In this document: positions 1-8,486 of the stretch, one piece after another
Layout of the letters: each line of letters starts with the position of its first letter
Numbering within the stretch: position 1 is the stretch's first letter
Source of the DNA: Blautia sp. OF03-15BH
GTDB taxonomy: Bacteria > Bacillota > Clostridia > Lachnospirales > Lachnospiraceae
Direction: 5' to 3'
DNA: 64,000 bases
Assembly (NCBI RefSeq): GCF_003463065.1
Contig: NZ_QSCM01000011.1
Location: 1 to 64,000, forward strand
The notes under the pieces: generated by a model
The model's database searches: none
Seen by the model: only the letters and a program-made list of their open reading frames with translations
What the model was told of the DNA's origin: nothing
Made by a program: the position numbers and the translations under genes

Positions 1-60
1 CGAACGGTACGCACGGTGGTGTGAGAGGACGGCGGTTAGTCACCGCCTCCTACTCTATTC
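1..60 (+). ncRNA. 3' end of a group II intron (domains V-VI), cut by the window edge
   Basis: The first ~58 bases carry the CGAACGGTACGCACGGTGG-type strand typical of domain V of bacterial group II introns, then GTGTGAGAGGACGG and a short stem (GGCGG/CCGCC at about 31-50) with CTCCTACTC, which resembles the domain VI branch-point hairpin and 3' splice end. Any intron-encoded reverse transcriptase would lie to the left, outside the window. The exact 3' splice site is inferred to fall near 55-60. Confidence 0.6.
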
Positions 61-236
61 TCGATATGTATAATATCTATAAAGAGAATGAAAAAATACA
101 AGAAAATGTGAAAAAATACTACAAATAATGATGAAGGTTAAAAAAATCTCTTGCATAATAAATAAAATATGATTGAATAACAAAGGAAAATATGTAAAAA
201 TAATATAAAATATAAATGAAAAAAGGAGGTAACATC

Positions 237-2009
237 ATGAAAAGAACTAAAACTAGAAAATGGAAAAATACTGCTTTGGTGATTGCAGGTACAGTAGCAA
301 TCTGTATGTCAACAGAGGTACCATTGAAATCTGTAGTTGCTGCTGAAACCACAGCCACAGATGATTTACAGCAGCAGGATTCCGAAACAGTTGCAGTAAC
401 AGGAGGAGAGGTACAAGGAATTGTTGCAGATGTGGAAGGTGTTACTCTTTATAAAGGAATTCCATATGCGGCAAACACATCTGGTGAGAACAGGTGGAAA
501 GCTCCTCAGGATCCAGAATCCTGGGATGGAGTAAAAGTCTGCGATGCTTGGGGAGATCAGGCCATGCAGAGAAGTGCAGCAGAATTAAATCCGGTTGGTG
601 GATTTTGGGGGGATGAATTTTACTTTGATGAGAGTTATAATCCGGCAATCAGTGAAAATGGTTTGAATTTGAATTTATACAAACCGGATGTATCAGCAAA
701 TGAAAAACTTCCGGTTCTAGTGTATATTCATGGTGGTGGAAACAATCATGGAAATGCATCTGAGATGGAATTTAATGCTGCAAAACTTGCCCAAAAAGGA
801 ATTATCGTAGTAACTGTACAATATCGTGTAAGTATGTATGGTTTCTTAACACTTCCGGGACTATCCGCAGAGAATGAAAATGGAGCTTCTGGAAATTATG
901 CAGTGCAGGATTTGGTGAAAGCACTCAAATGGGTAAATGAGAACATTGCAGGATTTGGTGGAAATCCAGAACAGGTAACTATTTCAGGGCAATCTGCAGG
1001 AGCAATGAATGTGACAGCACTTCTTAGAAGCCCTCTGGCAAAAGGACTTTTTCAGAATGCGATCATTCAGAGTGGATTTTCAGGTCTCCTGACCAGTAAA
1101 GGGACCTTGGCATATGCAGACATGAAGGAGAAACAGGAAGAGGCAGAAAAAACAATATGTGAAGCAATGGGACTTTCAGAAGATACTACATCAGAAGCTC
1201 TTGTTGCGGAGCTACGTTCACATGATGCAGAATATTATATGACGACGAAATCAGTAGTTGATCCGGAAAAGGATCTGTATGACGTGATCACTGGTGCAAG
1301 TTCCAGTTATGTGATTGATGGCTATACTTTTACTGAGGAATCAGTGGATTTAAATAGGCCAGGGGCATTGGACGGTATCAATATTATGATTGGAGGAACT
1401 TCGGATGAGATGACGTCTCTGATGGGAAATCCAGAAGGTACACTTACGATGGATGAGTTTGCCGAGAGTATGGAAACTGTTTACGGAGAAGGATATAAAG
1501 CGGCTTATTCACCGAAAGATGAAAAGGATGCTTATCGTCAGAAACTTCGTTCAAGTAGTGATTCTGCTTTTTCTAAGTATGTAATTTCTGCAGAATATGC
1601 GGAAAAGAATAATGATACAGATGTATATGTATATTATTTCAATCAGATGCTTCCAGAGCATGCAGAACCGGTAAGAGATGAAGAATTCTATGGATCTTTC
1701 CATTCTTCAGAATTATGGTATTTCTTTGATTCTATGCGTGATGTGGAAGGTCAGAGAATCTGGACAGACAGTGATTATGAACTGGCAGATCAGATTACAG
1801 GATATATTTCTAACTTTGTAAAAACAGGCAATCCAAATGGAGAAGGATTGGAAAAGTGGGATGTATGTTCTGCTGACACTGATGGTTCCTTTATGTGGTG
1901 GACAAATGGAACTTCAAAATATGTGAAAAATGCAGATCCAGAAAGAGAAAAAATCAACAAAGAAGTTTCTCTTGCTGCATTGGGTCTGACAGAAGAGGAT
2001 TTAAAATAA
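237..2009 (+). CDS. Secreted type-B carboxylesterase (alpha/beta hydrolase, para-nitrobenzyl esterase family)
   Basis: About 590 residues, the usual size for this family, which hydrolyses carboxylic esters; the natural substrate cannot be told. The ATG at 237 is preferred over an in-frame ATG at 216 because AAAGGAGGT (222-230) sits just upstream of it. A basic N-terminus (MKRTKTRK) and a hydrophobic stretch ending near VVAAET form a signal peptide, so the enzyme should be exported. The oxyanion-hole motif HGGGN and the nucleophile elbow GQSAG (Ser253) are present; the conserved FGGNP stretch precedes it, and FHSSEL near residue 490 carries the likely catalytic His. It is followed by a terminator and then a YesN/YesM-type two-component system on the same strand, so induction by that system is possible but not shown. 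Confidence 0.88.
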   Translation: MKRTKTRKWKNTALVIAGTVAICMSTEVPLKSVVAAETTATDDLQQQDSETVAVTGGEVQGIVADVEGVTLYKGIPYAANTSGENRWKAPQDPESWDGVKVCDAWGDQAMQRSAAELNPVGGFWGDEFYFDESYNPAISENGLNLNLYKPDVSANEKLPVLVYIHGGGNNHGNASEMEFNAAKLAQKGIIVVTVQYRVSMYGFLTLPGLSAENENGASGNYAVQDLVKALKWVNENIAGFGGNPEQVTISGQSAGAMNVTALLRSPLAKGLFQNAIIQSGFSGLLTSKGTLAYADMKEKQEEAEKTICEAMGLSEDTTSEALVAELRSHDAEYYMTTKSVVDPEKDLYDVITGASSSYVIDGYTFTEESVDLNRPGALDGINIMIGGTSDEMTSLMGNPEGTLTMDEFAESMETVYGEGYKAAYSPKDEKDAYRQKLRSSSDSAFSKYVISAEYAEKNNDTDVYVYYFNQMLPEHAEPVRDEEFYGSFHSSELWYFFDSMRDVEGQRIWTDSDYELADQITGYISNFVKTGNPNGEGLEKWDVCSADTDGSFMWWTNGTSKYVKNADPEREKINKEVSLAALGLTEEDLK

Positions 2010-2066
2010 ACTAAAGGTTATATCATCTGGATTTATTATAAAATCGTAACGTTTACCCAATAATAA

Positions 2067-2112
2067 AACTGCCATCAGATCAAAATTAGAAAATGATTAG
2101 ATGGCAGTTTTT
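2067..2112 (+). terminator. Rho-independent terminator after the carboxylesterase gene
   Basis: Perfect 10-bp inverted repeat AACTGCCATC (2067-2076) / GATGGCAGTT (2100-2109) followed by a T-run. A near-copy of the same GATGGCAGTTTTT hairpin closes the two-component operon at 5577-5626, so the two transcription units end with related terminators. Confidence 0.8.
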
Positions 2113-2224
2113 CAGTTGTTTTTTGACTTTTTGTTTCTGATATCATGTATAATAAGTTTATGAAAGATATGGTCACAGAATTTATAACATTTAAGTACTT
2201 TATTTGTAGAAGGGAATGAAGCTT

Positions 2225-3715
2225 GTGTACAGGGTGATGTTAGCGGACGATAATAAATTTGCATTGGAATATTTCTCGCAGTTAGTAGACTGGAAAAAAC
2301 AAGGTTTTGAACTTGTGAACATGTCAATTGACGGAGTAGAGGCATGGAATAATTTCTGTCATTATGAACCAGATGTTGTAATTACAGATGTGGAAATGCC
2401 AGGAATTGATGGAATTGAACTGACGGAGAAGATACGGGCATTTCGACCAGAAACAATTATCGTATTCTTGTCAAGCTATGATGAGTTTGATTATGCAAGA
2501 GCAGCTATCGATTTAAATGTGAAAGATTACATATTAAAGCAGGAACTGGATGCAGCTTCATTGGAGAAAAAATTAAAAGAGATATTTGAAATCTTACAAA
2601 TAAAAGAGAATAAAAACAAAAAAGTTTTTACGGGATATTTGCAGGGGTGTTTTCAGATGGCATCAGGAGAAATAGATAGAGAACTTTATCAGGAAGTTTT
2701 TCAAAAAAACTGTGGTGTTTTTTTTATAGAGCAAGATCATATTCCTTGTGAACTGCGAGAAATTTTAAAAAAGGAAACACCGGAAGCTGACAGCGGAAAA
2801 ATAATTTCTATATTGGAAAACACAGTCTCTGAAGTTGAATATACGATACATATAAAAAAATACAGGTGGCTTTGCCTTTGCCGCAAAAATACATCTCTGG
2901 AGCAGAATGCTTATAAGGTTCAGAGTCAGCTGCAGTTTTTAAAACCATTACAGTTCTCAAGTATTATTTTTGGAGAGATGAATGATATTATTCAACTCAG
3001 AGAAAGATATGATAGCAGTGAATTTACATTTCAGCAAAGATATTTTGAAGGAAGTGAAGTATGTATTTTTGCAGATTTGTCAGAACAACCGAATTCTGTT
3101 TCTGTTTCAGGAAAAGAAAAAATACGGAGAGAATTAGAAAATGGAAATCTAGAAGGACGTTTACTTGATCAAATGTTTCGGCCATTGTTCATAAGAGGTG
3201 ATTATCAGACATTTATTTATGAAATCCAGGAAATTGCTTGTGTGTTAGAGCAAAAAGCAAATGAACTTGCTTTGGATTGGAAACTGGATTGTCTGGAAAG
3301 TACGGAGCTTGTTACAGCCAGTCAGATTGTACAATGGATGAAAAAGAAAATAGCAGAGTTTTCCGAAAAAAAAGAAAATGCAGGCGAATGTAGCTCGGAG
3401 GTGATAAAAGGAGTTATTCGTTATATTTATCATGAATATCAAAATGCATTTCTCAGCGTAGAAGAAATTGCGGAAAATGCAGGAATCAGTGTGAATCATT
3501 TGAATGATTTATTTAAAAAAGAGCAGGGAGAAACCGTAGGGAAGTTTCTGACGCGAATTCGTATGGAAAGGGCAAGAGAGATCTTGAATGGCGGAGAAAA
3601 AATGTCGGTTGTTGCAGAAAAAACAGGCTATACATCTACCTCGTATTTTGCCAGAGTGTTCAGAAAATATTACGGAGTTTCTCCGCAAGAGTATAAGGTT
3701 GGAATAAGAAAATGA
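2225..3715 (+). CDS. AraC-family response regulator, YesN-like
   Basis: Receiver domain at the N-terminus (residues ~1-120) with the acidic pair ADD and phospho-acceptor Asp55 in ITDVEMPGIDG; a long middle region of no recognised fold; C-terminal AraC-type double helix-turn-helix (~residues 395-495, ending SPQEYK). Such proteins are phosphorylated by YesM-like kinases and activate nearby transport or degradation genes. An ATG lies at 2216, but the ribosome-binding site AGAAGGG (2208-2214) almost touches it, whereas GTG at 2225 is 10 nt away and gives the canonical start MYRVMLADD; I therefore choose GTG. Its stop overlaps the kinase start by 4 bases (ATGA), so the two are translationally coupled. 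Target genes are unknown; the upstream esterase is the nearest candidate. Confidence 0.88.
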   Translation: MYRVMLADDNKFALEYFSQLVDWKKQGFELVNMSIDGVEAWNNFCHYEPDVVITDVEMPGIDGIELTEKIRAFRPETIIVFLSSYDEFDYARAAIDLNVKDYILKQELDAASLEKKLKEIFEILQIKENKNKKVFTGYLQGCFQMASGEIDRELYQEVFQKNCGVFFIEQDHIPCELREILKKETPEADSGKIISILENTVSEVEYTIHIKKYRWLCLCRKNTSLEQNAYKVQSQLQFLKPLQFSSIIFGEMNDIIQLRERYDSSEFTFQQRYFEGSEVCIFADLSEQPNSVSVSGKEKIRRELENGNLEGRLLDQMFRPLFIRGDYQTFIYEIQEIACVLEQKANELALDWKLDCLESTELVTASQIVQWMKKKIAEFSEKKENAGECSSEVIKGVIRYIYHEYQNAFLSVEEIAENAGISVNHLNDLFKKEQGETVGKFLTRIRMERAREILNGGEKMSVVAEKTGYTSTSYFARVFRKYYGVSPQEYKVGIRK

Positions 3716-5535
3716 GACCTACAGTGATTAAAAAATGTGTATGTGCGATTTGCACAGTTGCAATCTTAATGCTTATTCTGGTAGAGTGCAGGATGAATGA
3801 TTGGATCTATAAACTTTTAAGACCAGAATTGCAAAACAGTGTTTCAGTGGTAGCATCTGCTGTTGGTACACGATTAAGCTATATTTTACATCAGAATACA
3901 CAGTATTTGTTACGTTTTTGGACAGATACAGACCTTATGCAGATGGTTTTGGAGTATCAAAATGAAGTTGAAGAAGGACAGAATAAGCTGTATGAAACTA
4001 TTTGTGAAAGATTGCAGCCGGAGATACTGGGGAAAACAGAACTGGGTGCCATTCATTCCAGCAGATATGTATTTTTGATTGTAGATGGACAATATTTAGG
4101 ATCAGAGAAATTGAAAGCGGGAGCAGAAGCAATGATGAAATCTCAATGGTTTCAGCAGCTTCCAGAGACATTGCATGATATAGAAGATGATTTTAAAGAA
4201 AGTATTCCTAGATGTTATAGTCCGGTATTTTCACAAAATAGCAATGAACAAGAAATGATTTATTATGTAATGCCACGCATATATGAGAGCCAAATGATTT
4301 ATGTTGTTATGGTTGAAGCATTTTCTGACTTCAAAGATCTTTTTGGTGACTTAAAAGAAGCAGAGAGCGGTGAATTAGCGTTAATTGGATATGATGAGAA
4401 AATTTTATTTACTAATAAAACACCATCTGTTTTTGAAAAGATGTCACAGGAGGAAATTTGCAAACTGTTTCCAGAAGGACAGTATGAAGTTAAACTGGAA
4501 GAAAGAAAGGCAGATACACTGCTTGGAATTCGTATTTCCTATAAAATAGAAAATTTAAGATTGGTAGTAAGTTTGAAAAAATCAGATTTTTTAAAACCGT
4601 ATATTCCTTTTCGGCGGATGACAGGAAAACTATTGATTGGATTTACGGTTATATTACTGATGTTAATTATTTTAATCTTGAAGAAAATCTTGTTTAGGTT
4701 GGAGAAGCTTTCGAAACAGATGCAACAGATAAAACAGGAAAATTACAATTTAGAAGAACAGGTAAGTGGAAGTGATGAAGTAGGAATGTTGGCCGACAGT
4801 TTTTATCAGATGATGGATCAAATACAGGTTAATCTAAATACAATCCGAGAACAGGAAGCAAAAGAGCATCGGATAGAATATAGTCTTCTGGTGTCACAAA
4901 TCAATCCGCATTTTATTTACAATACACTAAATACAATCACATATTTGGCAGAGTTAAACAGAACCAAAGATATTATGGTAATCAACAAAGCTTTAATTGG
5001 AATGTTGCGAGATAGATTGCAGATATCTGGATTGCAGATTTTTGATAACATTAAAGAAGAGGCAAAACAGCTTGAATCGTACATAACAATTCAGCGATAC
5101 TTATGTAGCGGGGAAATTGATTACGAATTTTGCTCAATGCCAGAATGTGAAAATGTATTATATCCCAAAAACGTACTCCAGCCTCTGGTAGAAAATTCTA
5201 TTTTACATGGTCTTTTGCTCCATCGGAATGAAGATGGAAAATTGGTACCAGGAAAAATTCGAATTTTAATAAGAAAGCAAGATAAGCAAGTGATAACAGA
5301 GGTTCTGGATAATGGGGTTGGAATGAACAGAAAGCAGATAGAGGAATTTTTTGAATGTAACCTAGAGGAACGATTTTTAGATATTTATGAAAAAGGGAAA
5401 AGAGCACATATAGGAATTTCTAATATTCGTATGCGAATGAAATATCTTTACGGAGATGCTTTTCAGATGCAAGTATTTTTACCAGATGAAGGAGGATTAA
5501 AAATAGTTTTTACTATCCCTTATAAGGCAAATTAA
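3712..5535 (+). CDS. Sensor histidine kinase, YesM-like
   Basis: 607 residues. Two membrane segments (residues ~9-25 and ~303-324) bracket a large extracellular sensing region; a HAMP-like linker follows, then the His_kinase motif QINPHFIYNT with phospho-acceptor His400 and an ATPase domain with the N box (VENSILHGLL) and G1 box (DNGVGMN). This is the architecture of YesM/LytS-type kinases that pair with AraC-type regulators. It overlaps the upstream regulator by 4 bases and forms a two-gene operon ended by the terminator at 5577. The ligand is unknown; relatives sense extracellular sugars or the solute-binding proteins that carry them, but no transporter gene is next to it here. Confidence 0.9.
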   Translation: MRPTVIKKCVCAICTVAILMLILVECRMNDWIYKLLRPELQNSVSVVASAVGTRLSYILHQNTQYLLRFWTDTDLMQMVLEYQNEVEEGQNKLYETICERLQPEILGKTELGAIHSSRYVFLIVDGQYLGSEKLKAGAEAMMKSQWFQQLPETLHDIEDDFKESIPRCYSPVFSQNSNEQEMIYYVMPRIYESQMIYVVMVEAFSDFKDLFGDLKEAESGELALIGYDEKILFTNKTPSVFEKMSQEEICKLFPEGQYEVKLEERKADTLLGIRISYKIENLRLVVSLKKSDFLKPYIPFRRMTGKLLIGFTVILLMLIILILKKILFRLEKLSKQMQQIKQENYNLEEQVSGSDEVGMLADSFYQMMDQIQVNLNTIREQEAKEHRIEYSLLVSQINPHFIYNTLNTITYLAELNRTKDIMVINKALIGMLRDRLQISGLQIFDNIKEEAKQLESYITIQRYLCSGEIDYEFCSMPECENVLYPKNVLQPLVENSILHGLLLHRNEDGKLVPGKIRILIRKQDKQVITEVLDNGVGMNRKQIEEFFECNLEERFLDIYEKGKRAHIGISNIRMRMKYLYGDAFQMQVFLPDEGGLKIVFTIPYKAN

Positions 5536-5576
5536 CAGTGCGATGGAGTAATTGCACCGATTCATGAAAAACAGGA

Positions 5577-5626
5577 AAACTGCTGTCTGATCGATATTAG
5601 AGAAGGATCGGATGGCAGTTTTTTTA
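5577..5626 (+). terminator. Rho-independent terminator after the YesN/YesM pair
   Basis: AAACTGCTGTCTGATC pairs with GGATCGGATGGCAGTTT (allowing mismatches) and is followed by a run of seven T. The 3' arm is nearly identical to that of the terminator at 2067-2112. Confidence 0.82.
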
Positions 5627-5719
5627 CTTAAAAGATCCTGGAAAATCGTATTTCAAAAAAATGCGTTAAGAGGATTTTAATTTTTTTATCAAATTTCTGA
5701 CACATTCACCCTGTAAAAT

Positions 5720-5986
5720 GCCTTCTGTAATATTTTCGTAACAAATAGTTGAAGGCATCACCACAAGGAAAAGGAAGACTATGCAGATTTATTTGCAACA
5801 GGTCTGATTTTCCTTGTGGTGTGGGCGGAAGCGCCCACAAGCCCCAGATGAAAGCTGCGGTAGCGGCGACCGTGTGAAAGCGCGGGGTGTTGAGTCCCGG
5901 TGGGACTCGGTTGGCACCGACCGGAGCAGAGCGTAGATCTGATCTGTGGTTTGATGTCTGGCTTGGGAACAAGGAGGCATGACAGC
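5720..5986 (+). promoter_or_regulatory. Long structured leader upstream of the NlpC/P60 gene
   Basis: The ~450-base gap between the kinase gene and the hydrolase start holds no convincing gene. From about 5720 it is dense in inverted repeats: TGCCTTC/GAAGGCA (5720-5756); a 14-bp perfect stem CACCACAAGGAAAA/TTTTCCTTGTGGTG (about 5758-5822) with an inner AGAC/GTCT pairing; GTGGGCG/CGCCCAC with a GAAG loop (about 5820-5837); GAGTCCC/GGGACTC (about 5892-5908); and GGTTGG/CCGACC just after. There is no terminator-like T-run before the gene. This is more structure than an ordinary 5' UTR and suggests a cis-acting RNA. I compared it from memory with the c-di-AMP (ydaO), c-di-GMP and cobalamin consensus boxes and found no match. 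Confidence 0.45.
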
Positions 5987-7549
5987 GTGATAAGAAAAAA
6001 TCTGGCGAAAGCCCTGTCCTTTTGTCTGCTGACAGGGTGGATCGCCTGCCATACCAATGGTGTGACGGCTCTGGCGGAAGAAACAGACAGATCCATGACC
6101 GGAGAACTGGCTTTTGCCCAGTGCGAAGAGTACATCAATATTCGAAAAGAACCCGATGAAAACAGTGAGATCGTCGCAAAGATCTACAATGACAATGCGG
6201 CGACCATCATTTCCAGAACGGGTGACTGGTATCAGGTCACTTCCGGAAATGCATTTGGCTATGTGAAGGCCGATTATCTGGTGACAGGGGATGAAGCCTC
6301 AGCCATTGCGGAGAAGGTTCAGTATCACATTGCCAGAGTCCATCCGGAGGAACTTTACATCCGGTCTGAAAAAAGTGAGGACAGTACGGCAGTCGGAAGC
6401 GTTCATCAGGCAGATGAACTGGATGCGGTTTCCTACGACAACGGTGCCTGGATCCAGGTAGTGGCAGAGGATGGAACGGAAGGCTATATCAATGCTTATT
6501 ATGCCGATTATCTGACCTGTTATCCGGTGGCAGAAACACTGGAAGAGGAGCAGGACCGTCTGAAGAATCAGTCTGACAGTTCCGAGGCTGCCAGCGATGG
6601 TTCCGGTCAGTGTGCAATCTACGGTGTGGAGAAGGCTGCGGAGTATACAGAACCGGTTTCCTATGATAGTGGAAGCAGCTCCGATATGGGATCTGCGACT
6701 GAGGCTGACGGAAGCCAGGATAACGGTTCTGACACTTCAGAAGATACCAGCTGGGACAACAGTTCGGATATTTCCGATGATACGACCTGGAGCGACACTT
6801 CCGACGGCAGCACTGTAGATAGTACAGAGTCCGGAGATTCCTATACAGAATCCGACAGCAGCACTTCTGAGACTGACGGAACGTACAGCGAGCCGGATAA
6901 CTCTTACACAGAGCCCAGTGTTCCGGAAACTGACGCTTCCTATACGGAGCCGGAAACCAATGCTCCCGAGACGGACGCACCTTACACAGAACCAGAAACC
7001 AGTGCTCCCGAAACGGACGCACCCTACATGGAGCCGGAGACTTCCGCGCCAGAGACAGACGCACCGTATACAGAGCCAGAGACCAGCGTACCAGAGACAG
7101 ACGCACCCTACACAGAGCCAGAAACCAGCGCACCTGAAACAGAAGCACCGGAAACCGAAGCTCCTGCACCGGAAGATACCTCTTCCTCCTCAGATCTTGG
7201 TCAGCAGATCGCTTCCTACGCGGTACAGTTTGTGGGTAATCCCTATGTTTATGGCGGCACCAGCCTGACCAACGGAGCCGACTGCTCCGGTTTCGTTCAG
7301 TCTGTTTTTGCCAACTTCGGCATCGGACTTTCCAGAACCGCAGCCTCCCAGGCCTCCGGCGGCACTTCCGTGAGCCTGGACAGTCTCCAGGCAGGTGACC
7401 TTCTCTTCTATTCTTCCAGCGGAAGCATCGACCATGTAGCCCTCTACATCGGCGGCGGACAGATCGTCCACGCAGCCAATTCCGCCAGTGGAATCATCAT
7501 TTCCAACGCCTATTACTCCACACCTGTGGCAGCAAGGCGGTACTGGTAG
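5987..7549 (+). CDS. Secreted SH3b-NlpC/P60 peptidoglycan endopeptidase with Thr/Glu/Pro repeat linker
   Basis: About 520 residues. GTG at 5987 is chosen because AAGGAGG (5971-5977) lies 9 nt upstream and the product then begins with a signal peptide (MIRKNLAKALSFCLLTGW... ending near ALAEE). Two bacterial SH3 domains follow (~residues 40-100 and 110-170), then a ~200-residue low-complexity linker rich in S/D/T/E with imperfect repeats of the type ETDAPYTEPETSAP, then a C-terminal NlpC/P60 domain with catalytic Cys433 (GADCSGF) and His483 (DHVALYIG). Such enzymes cut stem peptides between D-iso-Glu and the next residue and act in cell separation or wall turnover. The linker probably spans the wall and may be glycosylated. 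A similar ETSAP repeat ends the VanW-family protein at 29.5-31.2 kb. Confidence 0.9.
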   Translation: MIRKNLAKALSFCLLTGWIACHTNGVTALAEETDRSMTGELAFAQCEEYINIRKEPDENSEIVAKIYNDNAATIISRTGDWYQVTSGNAFGYVKADYLVTGDEASAIAEKVQYHIARVHPEELYIRSEKSEDSTAVGSVHQADELDAVSYDNGAWIQVVAEDGTEGYINAYYADYLTCYPVAETLEEEQDRLKNQSDSSEAASDGSGQCAIYGVEKAAEYTEPVSYDSGSSSDMGSATEADGSQDNGSDTSEDTSWDNSSDISDDTTWSDTSDGSTVDSTESGDSYTESDSSTSETDGTYSEPDNSYTEPSVPETDASYTEPETNAPETDAPYTEPETSAPETDAPYMEPETSAPETDAPYTEPETSVPETDAPYTEPETSAPETEAPETEAPAPEDTSSSSDLGQQIASYAVQFVGNPYVYGGTSLTNGADCSGFVQSVFANFGIGLSRTAASQASGGTSVSLDSLQAGDLLFYSSSGSIDHVALYIGGGQIVHAANSASGIIISNAYYSTPVAARRYW

Positions 7550-7562
7550 GGAAAATATGGAA

Positions 7563-7607
7563 AACTTCTCTTTCTATCCTTATGTAGCGGAAAGAGAAGT
7601 TTTTTTA
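7563..7607 (+). terminator. Rho-independent terminator after the NlpC/P60 gene
   Basis: Perfect 12-bp inverted repeat AACTTCTCTTTC / GAAAGAGAAGTT followed by seven T. Confidence 0.85.
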
Positions 7608-7723
7608 TATAACAGCTGCTGTAATGATCTGTTAAATATATACCTGTGAGTGAAGATCAAGTTGTTGAACCCCAAAAAAGATGATAAGATAACCCTATCG
7701 AAAAAAAAGGTGGATTGTCTATT

Positions 7724-8485
7724 ATGGAGATAAAAGAACTTTTGAAAAAGGTAAAAAACGGGGAAATGGAGCTGTCAAGAGCAGAAGAAATCCTGAAGGA
7801 GCTTCCTTATGAAAATCTGGGTTATGCTAATCTGGATCATCACAGACAGCTTCGTAACGGTTATGGAGAAACCATCTACTGTGAAAGCAAGACAGCGGAG
7901 CAGATTGAAGGGATTCTGCACAGCTTTCAGAAAAGGGGTTCCAATGTGATGGGAACCCGGGTAAAACCGGAACAATACATTTATTTGAAGGAGCGATTCC
8001 CGGAACTGATCTACCATTCGGAAGCACGGGTCATCATGCTGATGGATCATCCGGTGGAGCAGGTTGGTATGGTGGCGGTCTGCACAGCCGGTACTTCGGA
8101 TATTCCGGTTGCCGAGGAAGCTGCCCTGACTGCGGAATTTTTTGGAAGTAAGGTAGACCGGATCTTTGATGTCGGGGTGGCAGGGATCCATCGTCTGCTT
8201 TCCAGAACGGAAGAGATCCGAGAGGCCAATTGTGTGATCGCAGTTGCAGGAATGGAAGGGGCACTTGGCAGTGTGGTAGCCGGACTGGTGGAAAATCCGG
8301 TCATTGCAGTACCGACTTCGGTCGGATACGGAGCTTCCTTTGGAGGTGTTTCTGCCCTTCTGACGATGCTGAACTCCTGTGCGGAGGGCATGGCGACCGT
8401 GAACATTGATAATGGCTTTGGAGCCGGATACATGGCCAATCAGATCAACCATCTGGCTGTACGGACGAATAAAAAGGAGGCATAA
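7724..8485 (+). CDS. larB: LarB, pyridinium-3,5-biscarboxylic acid mononucleotide synthase
   Basis: First enzyme of nickel-pincer nucleotide (NPN) cofactor synthesis: it carboxylates nicotinic acid adenine dinucleotide and hydrolyses it to P2CMN. About 253 residues, normal length, with the PurE-like C-terminal half: TAGTSDIPVAEEA, VAGMEGALGSVVAGL, PVIAVPTSVGYG and NIDNGFGAGYMANQINH. A TTG at 7715 is possible, but AAGGTGG (7707-7713) is 10 nt from the ATG at 7724, which I prefer. It is the first gene of larB-larC-larE; larC starts 2 bases after its stop. No lactate racemase gene larA lies in the window, so the client enzyme is elsewhere. Confidence 0.9.
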   Translation: MEIKELLKKVKNGEMELSRAEEILKELPYENLGYANLDHHRQLRNGYGETIYCESKTAEQIEGILHSFQKRGSNVMGTRVKPEQYIYLKERFPELIYHSEARVIMLMDHPVEQVGMVAVCTAGTSDIPVAEEAALTAEFFGSKVDRIFDVGVAGIHRLLSRTEEIREANCVIAVAGMEGALGSVVAGLVENPVIAVPTSVGYGASFGGVSALLTMLNSCAEGMATVNIDNGFGAGYMANQINHLAVRTNKKEA

Positions 8486-8486
8486 T

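Noticed and set aside
5720..5986. c-di-AMP (ydaO) riboswitch before the NlpC/P60 gene
   Set aside because: The conserved GGGGGA/TTGGGGTGAA and CCGAATCCG-type blocks are missing, so the known class is not supported; kept only as an unidentified leader.
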